Shown here piece by piece: positions 13,743 to 25,900 of a stretch of DNA of 64,000 bases (its first letter is position 1; the number at the start of each line of letters is the position of its first letter). The translations under genes and the position numbers were made by a program. The DNA is from Parietaria judaica. Taxonomy: Eukaryota; Streptophyta; Magnoliopsida; Rosales; Urticaceae. The DNA is taken from NCBI GenBank assembly GCA_954871525.1, contig OX940871.1:19033086-19097085 (forward strand), in the 5' to 3' direction. Below the pieces are notes generated by a model. It did no database searches and was not told where the DNA came from. It saw only the letters and a program-made list of their open reading frames with translations.

Positions 13743-14355
13743 TTACTGCCAGTGCCAGTGCCACATATTGAAAGTTGAAGGGCAATTACTGGTTTAAATA
13801 ATTTTGCAGAGCAATAAAGTCCCCACCAACTGAATTGAAGGCATGAGTGGTTGGCATCTCAAAAAACATTACATCAAGTTCCAACACCTATACATACACT
13901 ATCTATCCATATATAACATTGATTATTATCTTCTCATAAAGATTGAAGCAACCCCAAAGATCAAACCACACAAACCATAAAGGTGTTATGAATATCCATT
14001 GAATAAATAAAAATCATATCTTTAGTGGACTGGAGTTGTACACAGAGTAATAAAGTAGTAATGAGCTTGGATTTAAGAAATGGAAAATTACATAATTGAA
14101 TAATTAAGAATATGACTTAGTCCATTTTGATATCTCTGTTACAAAGAATATATTGTAAGAATGGAATAATTTATCCGAGACTTTCGGGAGCCAAATCTCT
14201 TAGACTCGCTCCTACTTCAAAACTTAACCTAATTGTTACCTCTTCTCGACCAACAAAACATAACATAATAATAATCATAATAACTCAGATAAAACATATA
14301 CATCGTACCTTGTCTTTCCTCTTCTTCTTCTTCTTCTGATAATGCCTATTTCCTA
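13743..14355. other. Intergenic DNA and 3' UTR of the CCCH gene
   Basis: AT-rich, no coding evidence. The part next to 14355 is probably the 3' UTR of the minus-strand zinc-finger gene. Confidence 0.5.
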
Positions 14356-16386
14356 TTAAGCGAGCTGCATCTGCTCCACCCACGCTCCCAAAACCGAGTG
14401 GTCGATGGTTTCGACTTGGGAGTTGGGTTTCCTATTTGGATTCGGATTCTCGCCGGACGTTATCGACGCCTTGTCTTTCACCATCTCAGGCGGAGACTCC
14501 TTCACCAGAGACTGAACCCATGAGAGGTCGGGCTCTTCTCCGTTGTTCCCGATCTCGAACGACGATGATCTCTTCATTCGGGTATGCTCGTCGCCGCCTC
14601 CGTTCACGGACCAGTCCAGCTTCCCGTTGGGTGACCCCCATTTCGACCACGGACTCACCGGAGATCCCATGAACGAATTTCCATTGTTTGCTCCGAGCTC
14701 GCGGGAGCTGAGGCTGCGTAGCTGCTGCTCGCGCTGAGAGAGCGCCAGGTGGCGGGCGCCCATCGGCGAGATCGGCTCCTGCATGCTCCTTGGCGACATC
14801 CGCCCCGGAGATTGAGACTGAAACAGAGGATGGTCGCCCGCTTTGGGCGACATGACCGCCGTGTTGATCGGCGACAACACATTCTGCTGCTGCTGGAACT
14901 GGTTCAGCAGAGCAGACTTGTGTGTCGGCGAGAACGTAGACGCCACCAGGTGGTCGGAGTAGCGTGGTGATGACGCAATCTCGCCAGCAAAGAGCTCATC
15001 GAGGTTTGATGGTGTCAGAGTTTTGGACCGGCAGGGGCGGGTCAGCGAGCGAGACTGGGAGAAGCAGTTCATGAGCTGGTGTTGGGCGTCGAACTCAAGC
15101 AACATGTTGAGCTCCTCCGGTGGGATATCGCGAGCGCTCAGGGAAGATCTCAGGCGGCTCGACTGGAAGTTGCTTCCGGGGAGATGGAGAGTCGGAACAT
15201 TTGGCGCTGGCCAGTTGGCAGTCGGAGATGGGCCGGATGGAGACATGGGCTGGCCGAAGGGGGACGGAGAGCCCGGGAGGAGACTGAGCATGTCCATGAC
15301 GGATGATGCAGCTGCTCGGGGGGACGGGACGGCAGATCCGGTGGAGACGTAGAGTGGGCGGAGCTCGTCGGAGCGGTGGGCAAAGAAGCAGACACGGCGG
15401 TTGCAGGCGGTGCCGTCCTTGCAGAGGCGGGTGCGGTACTGCGCCGGGTGTAGCCAGCACTCGAACACGCCGTGGGCGTACTCGCAGAGGTCGCCGCGGC
15501 GGCACGCGCCCTTCCGGAAATCCGGGCACGGCACACAGCTGTAGTGAAATTTCCGCGGGTCTCTCCGACGGGCGTTCTCACCCGGGTGGACAAACGGGCA
15601 CTCCGTCCAATCATGGGAGTATGCCCGTGAGCACGGTCGGACCTTGAACGAGAACATGCGGAACTCATCTGTCGCGTAGATGCTGTTCTTGATGTCTGGG
15701 ATAGACGGGTCAATCGGGTACTCTTTCTTCTCAGTTGTGGTGATCGGAGATAAATCAGCCATCTTCGACGCAACCGGAGACGAGACCAGAAAATCGTTTT
15801 CCGGCGAGGAAGAGAAAGAGCAATTTACTGAGAGACGAGTTGTGACATCGGACAGGAGCTCCTCAAGAACCACCCTCACGTTTTGCAGCTGGGGGTGAAG
15901 GGCGATAACATCAATTGGGCGACAACTGTTAGCATCCATCGCGCTCGGATCAGCGCCAGCAATCAAAAGCAGCTTGACGATGTCGACGACGTGAACAGAT
16001 CCGCCGGAAGCAGCACAGTGAAGTGCAGTGCTTTTGTGCAGACCGCAACGGTGATTGACATCAACCTCAGGGCAAGAGAGTATAACCTTCAGAGCATCAA
16101 TACTACCGTAAGTGGCAGCGACCATTAGTGGAGTTTTGTAGTCCATGACGATATGCTTCACACCTCTTCCTCGGCTGTACCATGCTCCCGCGTCGTTAAT
16201 CGAAGAAGGGTCCCGCTCGATGAAGTGCTTGAGGCCTTCCCAATCGTTGTTAGAAGCAAGCTCTAGTAAGCTGTTAATAAAATCTTCAGATGTATTTGTT
16301 AGATTACTCATGTCTCTAGCGGTATTCGCAGATTCTTCAGTAGGTTGAGTTGATTTGGTTTCAGAGAGCTCCGGTCCACCGCACAT
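14356..16386 (-). CDS. Ankyrin-repeat tandem CCCH zinc-finger protein (RR-TZF family)
   Basis: A single uninterrupted 676-codon ORF, the usual intronless CDS of this plant family. Ankyrin-like repeats cover about residues 84-155 (PLMVAATYGSIDALKVIL and TALHCAASGG). An arginine-rich region with Cys and His (about 247-287) follows. Then come two zinc fingers: C287-x7-C295-x5-C301-x3-H305 and C322-x5-C328-x4-C333-x3-H337. The C-terminal half is low-complexity, rich in Ser, Pro and Met, and ends with the family-typical DLSWVQSLVKESP. Members bind AU-rich or similar RNA, shuttle between nucleus and cytoplasmic granules, and act in stress, hormone and secondary-wall or oil regulation. Within the family it looks like the longer Arabidopsis C3H30/C3H56/C3H66 type rather than the short TZF1-3 type. 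Family call is firm; the exact orthologue is not. Confidence 0.93.
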   Translation of the reverse strand: MCGGPELSETKSTQPTEESANTARDMSNLTNTSEDFINSLLELASNNDWEGLKHFIERDPSSINDAGAWYSRGRGVKHIVMDYKTPLMVAATYGSIDALKVILSCPEVDVNHRCGLHKSTALHCAASGGSVHVVDIVKLLLIAGADPSAMDANSCRPIDVIALHPQLQNVRVVLEELLSDVTTRLSVNCSFSSSPENDFLVSSPVASKMADLSPITTTEKKEYPIDPSIPDIKNSIYATDEFRMFSFKVRPCSRAYSHDWTECPFVHPGENARRRDPRKFHYSCVPCPDFRKGACRRGDLCEYAHGVFECWLHPAQYRTRLCKDGTACNRRVCFFAHRSDELRPLYVSTGSAVPSPRAAASSVMDMLSLLPGSPSPFGQPMSPSGPSPTANWPAPNVPTLHLPGSNFQSSRLRSSLSARDIPPEELNMLLEFDAQHQLMNCFSQSRSLTRPCRSKTLTPSNLDELFAGEIASSPRYSDHLVASTFSPTHKSALLNQFQQQQNVLSPINTAVMSPKAGDHPLFQSQSPGRMSPRSMQEPISPMGARHLALSQREQQLRSLSSRELGANNGNSFMGSPVSPWSKWGSPNGKLDWSVNGGGDEHTRMKRSSSFEIGNNGEEPDLSWVQSLVKESPPEMVKDKASITSGENPNPNRKPNSQVETIDHSVLGAWVEQMQLA

Positions 16387-16421
16387 ACTTCAACGAGACC
16401 CGAAAGAGTTGCTTGAAGTAG

Positions 16422-17096
16422 CTACATAGAACAAAAGACAAAAACAGATTAACCAAACGAGAAAGATGGTCAAGCGAAAAGTCATAAATAAACCGAGAAC
16501 CGAAAGTCTGGAGCTAAATAAACGGCTAACACACTATAATCAACGAGGAGAATCAAGAGAGATACACAAATCAAGGTCGAATAATCTCAATCACAATATT
16601 TTTGGAAATATTACAAAAGATAAGGAGCGGATAAATCAATCAAAAACCCAGAAAGTCAATGATGATTAAATACCAAAAAAAAATAAGAGCAAAATGGAGA
16701 GAAAGAATATTATGTGTGTCCACAGAATCAATTCGAATCAGCTAAGCTAGAATAATCGGAATCGAATATATCACTTGTATAGATAAAGCTAACAAACATA
16801 TATTATTCTTATTCTCAATGGACATCAAGAACAATTACAATATCAACAATAAAGATAAAGGCACGATCTTCCATGATTCCAAAACTCAGATACGAAGCTC
16901 AAATGACAAAAACTATGCAACCTAGCCGGAGAAAACTCGAATCATGATCTTCGAGAGCTTCGAGCTGCTTTCCAGTCAACAAGATAATGAAAATGTTCAC
17001 GAAGTTCCCGAAAAGAACAGACCTTGACTAAAACTTGACTGAATCTCCAATCTACGAACCACAAAGCTCAGCGAAACCGAAGAGAACGAGACTCAC
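16422..17096 (-). other. Putative 5' leader intron of the CCCH gene
   Basis: Reading the minus strand, a consensus donor (ATCG then GTGAGT) lies at 17096 and an acceptor (TTTTGTTCTATGTAG) at 16422, 35 bp before the start codon. The 675-bp interval is AT-rich with no ORF. Leader introns are common in this family, which supports the call. Confidence 0.6.
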
Positions 17097-17316
17097 CGAT
17101 AGTGCGTTGATTCAGCGGCGATCTCCGAGAGAGATCTGCAGCGAGGGTTAGCTAGAAACGAAATCAGTCCGCGACAGATCCGAGAGTGGGCGATCGAGGG
17201 AATCCGAAGAGAGCCAAGGAGGAGGAAGAGGGGGAGGATCTTAAGGAAGCGAGAGCGAGAGGCTGGACTGCCATCGATGAGACCGAGGAAGCATCACATA
17301 AAGATAGTGAGAGTTG

Positions 17317-17320
<4 letters not shown>

Positions 17321-17348
<28 letters not shown>
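17321..17348 (-). repeat. (GA)n / (CT)n microsatellite in the CCCH promoter or leader
   Basis: A run of AG repeats on the + strand, so CT repeats on the transcribed strand of the CCCH gene. CT-rich tracts are frequent at plant transcription starts, so this probably marks the start region. Confidence 0.75.
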
Positions 17349-17399
17349 TAACGTCAATGGAAATCCAAATGAAATGAAAAGGCTCTTAATTTAGATGGA

Positions 17400-18662
17400 A
17401 TTTGGGGGTATTTTGGGTATACTATTTATTGACGAAAGGTCTTCGGAGAGAGAAAGAGAGAGACTTTGAAATTCACAGGAAATGAGAGTTAAATGAGGCA
17501 CACACAGTCAGATATTAGTTAATAAATAAATAATAGTAAAGGTTTTTGCTCTTTTAGTCCCTGTACTTTCAAAAACAGCAAACATAGACCGATGGCTATT
17601 TTATTATTATTTATATACCCTTTATTTTTTAAAACTATAGTCATATTTTTTGACGAAAAAAAAAACTTAATCAAAGGAATTAATCAACAAGGAAAAAAAA
17701 TGGAAAAACCATAAAGAGCTTACTCAAAGTGGTGAAGGGTAAAAAAGTGGTAAATTAACCAAGGATAAAAGTGGTGAATTACTGAATTACAGTTTTAATG
17801 TATGTTTTAGCTGTTTGCAAATTACAGGGTTATATTACACGTAAAAATGAAAATACAGGGTAAATATGTAAAATTTCGTAGTGATGGTGGAGTTTTTTAT
17901 TTTTATTTTTAAAGAGGGAAAAATAAAAAGAAAAGGAAAAGGAAAAGGTGTCTGAGTGAGTCTGACAGGGTTGGAGAGCGTAACTCAACGGTGGGACTTA
18001 AGCAAATTGGATTATGCCTTTCAAATCCGCTATCTTCTAGTTCTGTGCTGAGTCAACAAAATATCTCACAATTTTTTATTATTCATTAATCACAAATAAT
18101 TCACTACCTTATGGAGAAGAGAACGGTATAAATATACTAATAAAATTTTTGTAAAATATAAAATGTGGTATTATCTGGTCTGATTTAATGCGTATACCAC
18201 AAAATCATAAATATATCAATATAATTTTCGTACAAAAAACACACTTAATATTATAGTTCAAAAAAATGATAAATATCTCTTATTAAGATTGAGTATTATA
18301 GTTCAAAAAAATGTATTTTTTGTACTTTTACCACCAAAAAAATATTTATGTGGATAGAAAATAAGAAAAGTAAAAGTAGATTATAGCAAAAGCATATAAT
18401 AGTAGCTTTTAAATTTTGCTTATAGAAAAGCTAAACTTTTTAGTGAAGTGCTTGTATTGTAACTTACCAAACACAAATATTAACTTAAAATTCTAAAAAA
18501 AGCATAAGCGCCTATTAATAAGCAATGCCAAACGGAGCCTATATATGATGAATTAATGTGAAAAGCTTAAAAAATGAAGTTTTCTTGGTTAAAAATTGAA
18601 TTTGAACGGGAAGTATAGCATGGGTACACCGGGATATTTAAACATAATAAATCTTTGTTATA
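17400..18662. other. Intergenic DNA
   Basis: AT-rich with no gene. Short internal repeats such as GTTCAAAAAAATG occur twice near 18257 and 18300. Confidence 0.6.
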
Positions 18663-19298
18663 GAGTAGAATTTTTATAAATTAATTTTCGATAAATTAAT
18701 AGTCGCGATTAAACAATATTTTTGTCCGGTCCCGATTCGGGCCTAACTAGCTAAATTTGCTATATTAATAAGATAATAATTTTTTAACAAGTGTATATGT
18801 CCCTAGTAATATATAAATTAATAATTCAATATAAAAATTACATAAATAAATATAAAAATCACTATAAATAGAATTAAACATAAATAAATATGAAAGCATA
18901 TTAAATAAAATGATAACATTACATCACTAATTATGTAGTCTTCTTAAAATATGATTGTATAGTATTAGTAATATCACTACTCTAAGAAGCTATTGTTATT
19001 CATCTTTAATATCATTGGGCTCTTTAATATTTTTTACATTAATTGATACTCTAATAAAAAATAAAAAAAATTATAGTCTCTCTTGATATTTTTAATGTTG
19101 ATACTTTAATATTCTCGATATAATAAATTGAAATATTTTTTTTCTAATAAAGATGTTTATATAATTATAGTTGATTAACAAAAAATTTCTTTAGTAATGT
19201 CTAAATTAATAAATTCTTAATTTATATTTTAATTAATAATATGATAAGATAATTTTTTTTGCCGGTCCAAAAGGTATTAATTTATAGACGTTCTACTG
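18663..19298 (+). mobile_element. Emigrant/pogo-like MITE, copy 1
   Basis: A 636-bp AT-rich non-coding element. The right end reads TATTAATTTATAGACGTTCTACTG and the left end GAGTAGAATTTTTATAAATTA, forming imperfect terminal inverted repeats. TA lies on both sides (18661-18662 and 19299-19300), the target duplication expected for this superfamily. The interior is shared with the elements at 34772 (inverted) and 62381, for example CTAATTATGTAGTCTTC. The terminal motif CAGTA-GAACCTCTATAAATTAATA is that of the plant Emigrant/Lemi1 group, as I recall it. Confidence 0.8.
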
Positions 19299-19737
19299 TA
19301 TATATGAAAAAAAAAATTAATGTCATATAAAATATAAACAAAATACGAGAAACCCCACAAATCATAATCTTGATTCTAGAAATTATCAAAATAGATTTTC
19401 ACTTCATATTTTTCGTGAAAATAAAAATTCCGGTAGATATTCTCTTTTAAAAAGAAAAACAATATACCGCGGTCCGCGACAGATCTTACTTGTTTAAAGA
19501 CATATTATTATTATTATTATTATTATTTTATCCAAAATCGAATTTAGAACAAAAATTAACATGAAAAAAACTTAGACGGCGCTAGAGTTCCAATTCTAAA
19601 AATAACAACATTAAACTTGATCCAGTAAATATTTGCATCTTCTTCTCTCATTTCATTCAAGCATAAATACATATATATATATATAATACTTGCATCTTCT
19701 TCTCTCATTTCATTCAAGCATAAATACATATATATAT
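19299..19737. other. Intergenic DNA with (ATT)n and a 57-bp tandem duplication
   Basis: An (ATT)n tract lies at about 19503-19527. A block starting TTGCATCTTCTTCTCTC occurs twice, at 19633 and 19690, with a period of 57 bp. Retrotransposon 1 is inserted directly at the end of the second copy. Confidence 0.75.
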
Positions 19738-20437
19738 TGTTAAGGTCAAATTTTGTCAAATCTTTCCCTAACACTACCCTTTGTCGTTTGTGAAATATAC
19801 GACATAAAACAATAGGAAGATCGCTTGAAGAGCCGAAGCCCATCAAGGATTAAAAGAAGTAAGGCCCAGCAGGTGAAGCCCACAAAGAGTCACCACCTGA
19901 CAGAGCTGGCCCAATACCTCGTCGCGAGAAGGAAAGCTCAACGAAGAAAAGCTCTTCGGGAAAGCCTAGTCGCATTAAAAGATAAACTCACTCGAGATCG
20001 CGAGAAAGAAGGGGAGATTTGGTTTATTCAGTTAAAGATTTCGTGGGATATCCAACGCAAAATAAGGAAGTCAACCACAATCATAGCGAAACAGGAGGAA
20101 ACCCTAGCAAGATTTGAGGAATATTCTAGAAGACTTTCAAGCCTATATATACGAATGTAAACTTAGCATAAATTCATTCATTCAGGATCGAGTATTCAGC
20201 ATTCATTATTATCGTGAGTTCGAGAGTATAAATCCTTGAGTCTTCGAGTCTGCTTATTCAGAGTATTCTCGATTTCCCAAGGGTTGGAGAGTGTAATCTT
20301 CGATTGTCCAAGCTATCAAACGGAAGAAACCGGGTCCTCTCGGAATCATAATAAATCAAAGATATTCGATCGTCCATAATTATTTATTATTTTTGATTAT
20401 CTTTGTGACTGCACGGTGAGTAAAATCGCCCTCTACA
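19738..20437 (+). repeat. 5' LTR of element 1
   Basis: Starts TGTTAAGGTC, ends CTCTACA, 700 bp. It matches the LTR at 31914-32613 except for about four substitutions: A/G in the head, T/G in ACAATAGG, T/A in GAGTATAAAT, and C/T in the tail. A TATA-like CTATATATAC sits at about 20141-20150. Confidence 0.96.
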
Positions 20438-20440
20438 GTT

Positions 20441-20458
20441 TGGCGCCCACCGAGGGGG
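20441..20458 (+). other. Primer binding site of element 1
   Basis: TGGCGCCCACCGAGGGGG begins 3 bp after the LTR. The leading TGG pairs with the CCA end of a tRNA. The same site follows the 5' LTR of element 2. I did not assign the tRNA. Confidence 0.8.
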
Positions 20459-20507
20459 CTTTGTTTCTTTCTATCGCACAGCCAGGAAATCGAAGGGAGG
20501 AAGGAGG

Positions 20508-22943
20508 ATGTCAACCGAGGAAGCCAGCTCCGCCCAGGAGCAGACCATGCAGCGAATGCAACAACAATTGGCCGAGGCCATCGCAAAGATGACGGAGGTC
20601 ACAAGCAAAGCCGAGGAGTCCGCCCGAAAAATAGAGGAGCAGGCCGCGGAGAACAGACGCCTCGCCAGCCTCCTAGAGCGTGCGGAGAGACCGCGCCCGA
20701 CGAACCAGATAGCAGAATCGGCCGCACGAGGGGCCGGGGGAAGCGCCAGCAGAGACACGGTGACGACGGACGCACCGGTAGGCATGTCAACCCCATCGCT
20801 CATCAGGAACCTCTTCGACACGGACGCAGTCCAGCCAGCCACGGCGAATCGAGGGGAAGACACACCGGGGAACGCACAGGGCAATGCGACGACGGACGTG
20901 GCAGCAAGAGTGGCCGAAGAGGTGGCCAAGGCGATGGCTTTAATGTCAGCAAAGATGGAAGCCAAGCTCGGACAGGTCGCATCGCAGGTGCACCAAGCGA
21001 CGAGCTCGGCGCCAGAAATCGACCGGATGGTGTGAGAGGCCAGAATCACCCCGTTCACAACGAGGATTCGGGGAATAGAGCTGGTGGAATTACCGAAGAT
21101 CAGACTCACTCCGTACAAAGGGGATACGGACCCCCATACACACGTGAAGTCATTCCGAATCGCGACGGACCACATCGGGGGCGAAGAGGTCCGGAAGGAA
21201 GCTGTCCTGTGCAGACTTTTCATCGCAAGTTTGCAGGGCCGCGCCAGCGACTGGTTAGCGAGATTAACGCCGGGCTCCATCAACACCTCCGACGAGTTGG
21301 TCGCACTCTTCCTAAAGCACTTCTCCATCTATGTACAGACGGAGCTAACGGTGTCCAACCTCTTCGATGTCAAGCAAGGGAAGAACGAACCTCTCCGACA
21401 GTACATAGAGAAATTCAAGAACGTCATGTTCCGAATCCCGAAGATCGAGGACGTCGTCTCGGTCCAAGCTCTGAAGCATGGCCTGTACTACCAGTCCCCG
21501 TTCAACGACGAACTGTGCGTCTCGCTGCCGAACTCGATAGAAGACGTGCTCCACAAAGCAACGATCTACATGGACATGGAGGAGAATAAGGCGATCAAAA
21601 AGAGACTAGAAGAGGAAGCTGAGGGCCGAGCGAGGCCGGACAGGAAGGAAACTAGAGACGGACGAGAGGGATCGTCGTCTAGAACAAGAAGAGAAGGGTA
21701 ACGACGAGATCGGAGAAGCAGAGACGGGGCCGACGAGCGAAGGATCAGGGAAAACCCCGGACACGGAGTCTACCAGGTGGACGGAAAGAAAGAGGCGCTC
21801 GGCTACCGCGAAGGCCATCGGCAGGAGGAACTCCCGCAAGGAAACTCACAACCGGGATACTTCCCGAGCAACCAGGGAAGCTTTCCGGAAAATCGAGGAG
21901 GTTACCTTGGCAACCGAGGAGGCTATTCTGGAGGCCGAGGAGGATTTTCAGGTGGCCGAGGAGGACATTCCGGCGGCCGAGGCAGCTATGAGAGAAAGCC
22001 TTGGCCGAGAGACATGAGCAAGTACTGCTCTTTCCACGAATACCACGGCCATGCGACCGACGAATGCGCCACCCTGAAGAAGATGATCCAAAGGAGGATC
22101 GAGCAAGGGGAATTCCAAGACGTCTCCCAAAAGCCCACTCCGCCATGGAACAACGACAACCGATCATGGCCGAACAAGCGGGAGGCACCAGCACAGCGCG
22201 CGGGAGGAAACCAGGAGGCCCCAAAAAGAAACCTCACAATCGAGGAAGCATCGGGGGAGCGCCCGAACGATGGGAGACCAGTCGCAAGACCAAGGATCGA
22301 CCTGATCATGGGAGGGTCTCGCCTCTGCGAAGATTCCATCAATAGCATCAAGGCCTACCAACGCAAAGGAAAGGAGTCCGCTCAGGAGGATGCGTGGATG
22401 ACAGGTCCGAAGACGACGATAGAGTTCGTCGACGAGGAAGTGTGCGCAGACGAGCACGATGATGCCCTCGTGATAGAGCTCAACATAAGAGGATGCGACG
22501 TTGCTCGCGTCCTCGTCGACAATGGAAGCTCGGTCGACGTTATCACCTACGACTGTCTAACACGGATGGAGATCGAAGATCTGGTCATCGGAGGCCGTCC
22601 GCGCAAGGTGTCCGGTTTCAACGGAGACGTAGCTATCTCGCTGGGAACGGTGAAACTCCCCGTCTACGCCGGAACCGTCCATCGGATGACCGAATTCATG
22701 GTGTTGGACGTGCGATCGCACTTCAACGTAATCCTCGAGAGACCATGGATTCATTCGATGAAGGCCGTCCCGTCCACATATCACCGATGCATCAAATTCC
22801 CCGGACGGTTAGAAGGAACCATCGACGAAGTCCGAGGAAGCAGCGAAGCCTATCGCATCTGCTACATGATGCACTTCCGAGCAATGAGCGCGCCCAAGGA
22901 CGTCGAGAAGGCTGAGTGCAGCGGCAGCAAGCCCGCCGCTCAA
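20508..22943 (+). pseudogene. gag-pro: Element 1 gag-protease, interrupted by two stops
   Basis: One frame from ATG 20508. An N-terminal Glu/Ala/Gln-rich coiled-coil region is followed by the plant gag domain (about 21084-21560) and an Arg/Gly-rich stretch with GGRGG repeats. Next is a CxxHxxxGHxxxxC zinc knuckle (about 22026-22067) and an aspartic protease with the D-N-G-S catalytic motif at 22518. In-frame stops TGA at 21033-21035 and TAA at 21699-21701 are not shared with element 2, so they look like mutations. Gag packages the RNA and the protease cuts the polyprotein. Frame 0 continues to the stop at 22944. Confidence 0.9.
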
Positions 22944-22946
22944 TAA
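22944..22946 (+). promoter_or_regulatory. Candidate readthrough stop between protease and pol, element 1
   Basis: Codon context CAA TAA CAA TTA, in the same frame as gag upstream and RT downstream. The stop falls at the same aligned place as the TAG at 50025 in element 2 and is followed by a conserved QLA...APPPP segment. Stop-CAR-YYA is the type I readthrough signal of plant RNA viruses. Function is inferred. Confidence 0.55.
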
Positions 22947-25900
22947 CAATTAGCCGCGTCGGCTCCGCCTCCGCCATCGGCGATCAGGAGGAAGCGACGG
23001 AAAAAGGGAAAAGGAGGACCCCCGGGCGTCCCCAAGATCCTCAGCGCGGAAGACATGGACGACCAAACAGCCGAAGAAAGATTAGGAGGCCCACAGCTCG
23101 AAGAGGTAGAACAAGTCTGCATCGACGATTCCGACCCAACCCGAACCGTCGGTATAGGTGCGGGACTCGAGCCAGAGATCAAAGCCCAGCTGGTCGAATT
23201 TCTGAAGGAGAACCGAAGAAGTTTCGCGTGGTCTCACGAAGACATGCCCGGAATCGATCCGACGATGGTCACCCACAGGCTCAACACAGATCCCAGGCAC
23301 AAGCCTGTCATACAGAAGCGAAGAAAGATGGCCTCCGACCGGAACAAGATCATCAACGATGAGGTGGATAAGCTCCTCGCTATGGGGACCATTAGGGAGG
23401 TGAAATACCCCCAGTGGTTGGCCAACACCGTCGTGGTGAAAAGGAAGAACGGCAAATGGAGGGTATGCGTCGACTTCACGGATCTCAACAAGGCGTGCCC
23501 AAAGGACAGTTTCCCGATGCCGAACATCGACCGCCTTGTCGAAGCCACTTACGGGTACGAGCTCCTAAGCTTCATGGATGCCTATTCGGGCTACCATCAG
23601 ATCCGAATGCATCCAGACGACGAGGAGAAGACAGTCTTCATCAGCGAAAGAGGAACCTACTGCTACAAGGTCATGCCTTTCGGCCTGAAAAATGCCGGGG
23701 CGACCTACCAGAGGCTAATGACGAAGATGTTCCACGAACAGATCGGGGAGAACATGGAGGTGTATATCGACGACATGGTCGTCAAGTCTCTAAAAGCGGC
23801 AATGCACGTGGAGCATCTGGCGGAATGCTTTGGTGTCCTCAACAAACACCAGATGAAGCTGAACCCCACAAAGTGCACCTTCGGCGTCTCATCCGGGAAA
23901 TTCCTGGGCCAGATGGTCACACGACGGGGAATCGAAGCCAACCCCGAGCAGGTCGAAGCCATTCAGAGCATGCCGTCGCCAAGAAACCGACGAGAGGTAC
24001 AAAAGCTGACGGGGAGGATCAACGCGCTGAGACGTTTCATTTCACGACAAGCAGACCGAACTCTCCTATTCTACGAGCTGTTGAGGAAAAACAAGAAGTT
24101 CGAATGGACCGACAAGTGCGAAGAGGCTTTCCAAGCACTGAAGGTCTATCTGTCGTCGCCACCAGTTGTGACAAAGCCAGAGCCCGGAGAGCCGCTCTAT
24201 CTGTACATCGCCGTGTCCGACCAGGCGATAAGCCAGGTGTTAGTCCGAGAGAAGAAAGGGGAGCAAAAGCCAGTCTCGTACATCAGCAGGAAGCTCCTCG
24301 ACGCCGAAACGAGATATCCCACCATCGAGAAACTAGCACTAGCCGTATATGACGCATCGGAGAGACTACGTTTCAACTTCCAAGCCCACACGATCGTCGT
24401 TATGACGGACAGGCCGATTCGCTCCATCATTCAAAGCCCGAACCAGTCAGGCAGAATCACGAAGTGGAACATAAAGCTGGGAGCGTACGACATCGAATAT
24501 CAACTGCGGACAAGCTTGAAGTCGCAAGTACTAGCCGATTTCCTCATCGAGCTGCCCAGGGAGCCCGTGGAGCTCAGCGATGAAGCCGGTACTTGGAAAC
24601 TCTGAGTCGACGGATCAGCAACTTCGATGGGATCAGGAATCGGGATTCGGCTCATCTCACCAATGGGAGAAGTGATCGAGAAGGCTTGCCGCCTCGCCTA
24701 TCGCTCCACCAACAACGAAGCAGAGTATGAGGCGCTCATCGGCGGGATGCAATCAGCCACGGCCATCGGAGTAAAGAGTTTGAATGCCTTTTCGGACTCT
24801 CAGCTAGTCGTCAAGCAAGTCAGTGGAGAATACGAAACGAACGACGAAAGGATGGAGGCCTACGCTGGGGTCGTCAGGTCTCTCGAGAAGAAGTTCGACT
24901 TCTTCACATTGACACAAGTGTCCAGAGGAGACAACAACCACGCGGACGCCCTGGCGAGCTTGGGGTCGACCACCCAAGTAGGAGAGCTCAGATCGATCAC
25001 AGTGGAGACACTACAGACGCCTAGCATCAAGAGAAGCGAAGGGCCCGATAAGAAGAAGTTAAAAGTAAGCGAAGAGGGGCAAACCAACGAGGAGGACAAC
25101 GTCCGGAACAGCGAAGACTCTTTGAAGGAGAACAACGGAGAAACTCAGCTCATAGAAGAAGAAGAGGGCGAGGACGAAGAACCAGGAATAATAGAAGAGA
25201 CCGGAGACGAAGATTGGCGGACCCCTATCCGAGCATATTTGGTCGAAGGAAAGTTGCCCGAAGATCGACAAGAGGCGCGGAAAATAAAGACTAAGAGCTC
25301 TCGATACACGATCATAGACCGAAGGCTTTACTTCAAAAGCCTTGTCGGCCCTTACCTACGCTGTCTAGGCAAAGAAGAGGTGAACTACGTCATGGAAGAA
25401 ATCCACGGTGGAGAATGCGGTAACCACTCAGGCGGACGCAACCTATTGAGGAAGGCCAAGCTACAAGGCTTCTTCTGGGAAACAATGCGATCAGACTGCG
25501 TCAACCACGCCAGGAAGTGCGAGAAGTGCCAGCGACACGCCCCAGCGATCAACTGCCCGGCCGAAGAGCTCTCGGTAGTATCGGTGCCCTACCCCTTCAT
25601 GAAGTGGTCGATGGACATCGTCGGTCCCATGCCAATCGGAGCAAGACAGAAAAGGTTCATGCTGGTGGTCACAGACTTCTTCACCAAATGGACCGAAGCT
25701 GAAGCCTACGCCAATATCAAGGACTCCGATGTCGAGAGTTACGTTTGGAAGAACGTAATCACTCGCTTCGGACTCCCCAGGGAGATCATCGCAGACAACG
25801 GGTCCCAATTCATCTCGAAGAGGTTCAAAGATTTCTGCGCACGATGGAAGATAAAGCTGAACACTTCAACGCCGAGATATCCTCAGGGAAACGGGAACGC

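Noticed and set aside
14436..15898. Several plus-strand ORFs opposite the CCCH gene
   Set aside because: Shadows of the GC-rich minus-strand coding sequence; no motifs.
19825..20160. ORF of 111 codons inside the LTRs of element 1 (also at 31929-32336)
   Set aside because: Lies in the LTR, is shared only because the LTRs are copies of each other, and resembles no known protein.
23414..24352. A 312-codon ORF overlapping RT in another frame
   Set aside because: Out of frame with the RT motifs; an ORF shadow caused by the GC-rich coding region.
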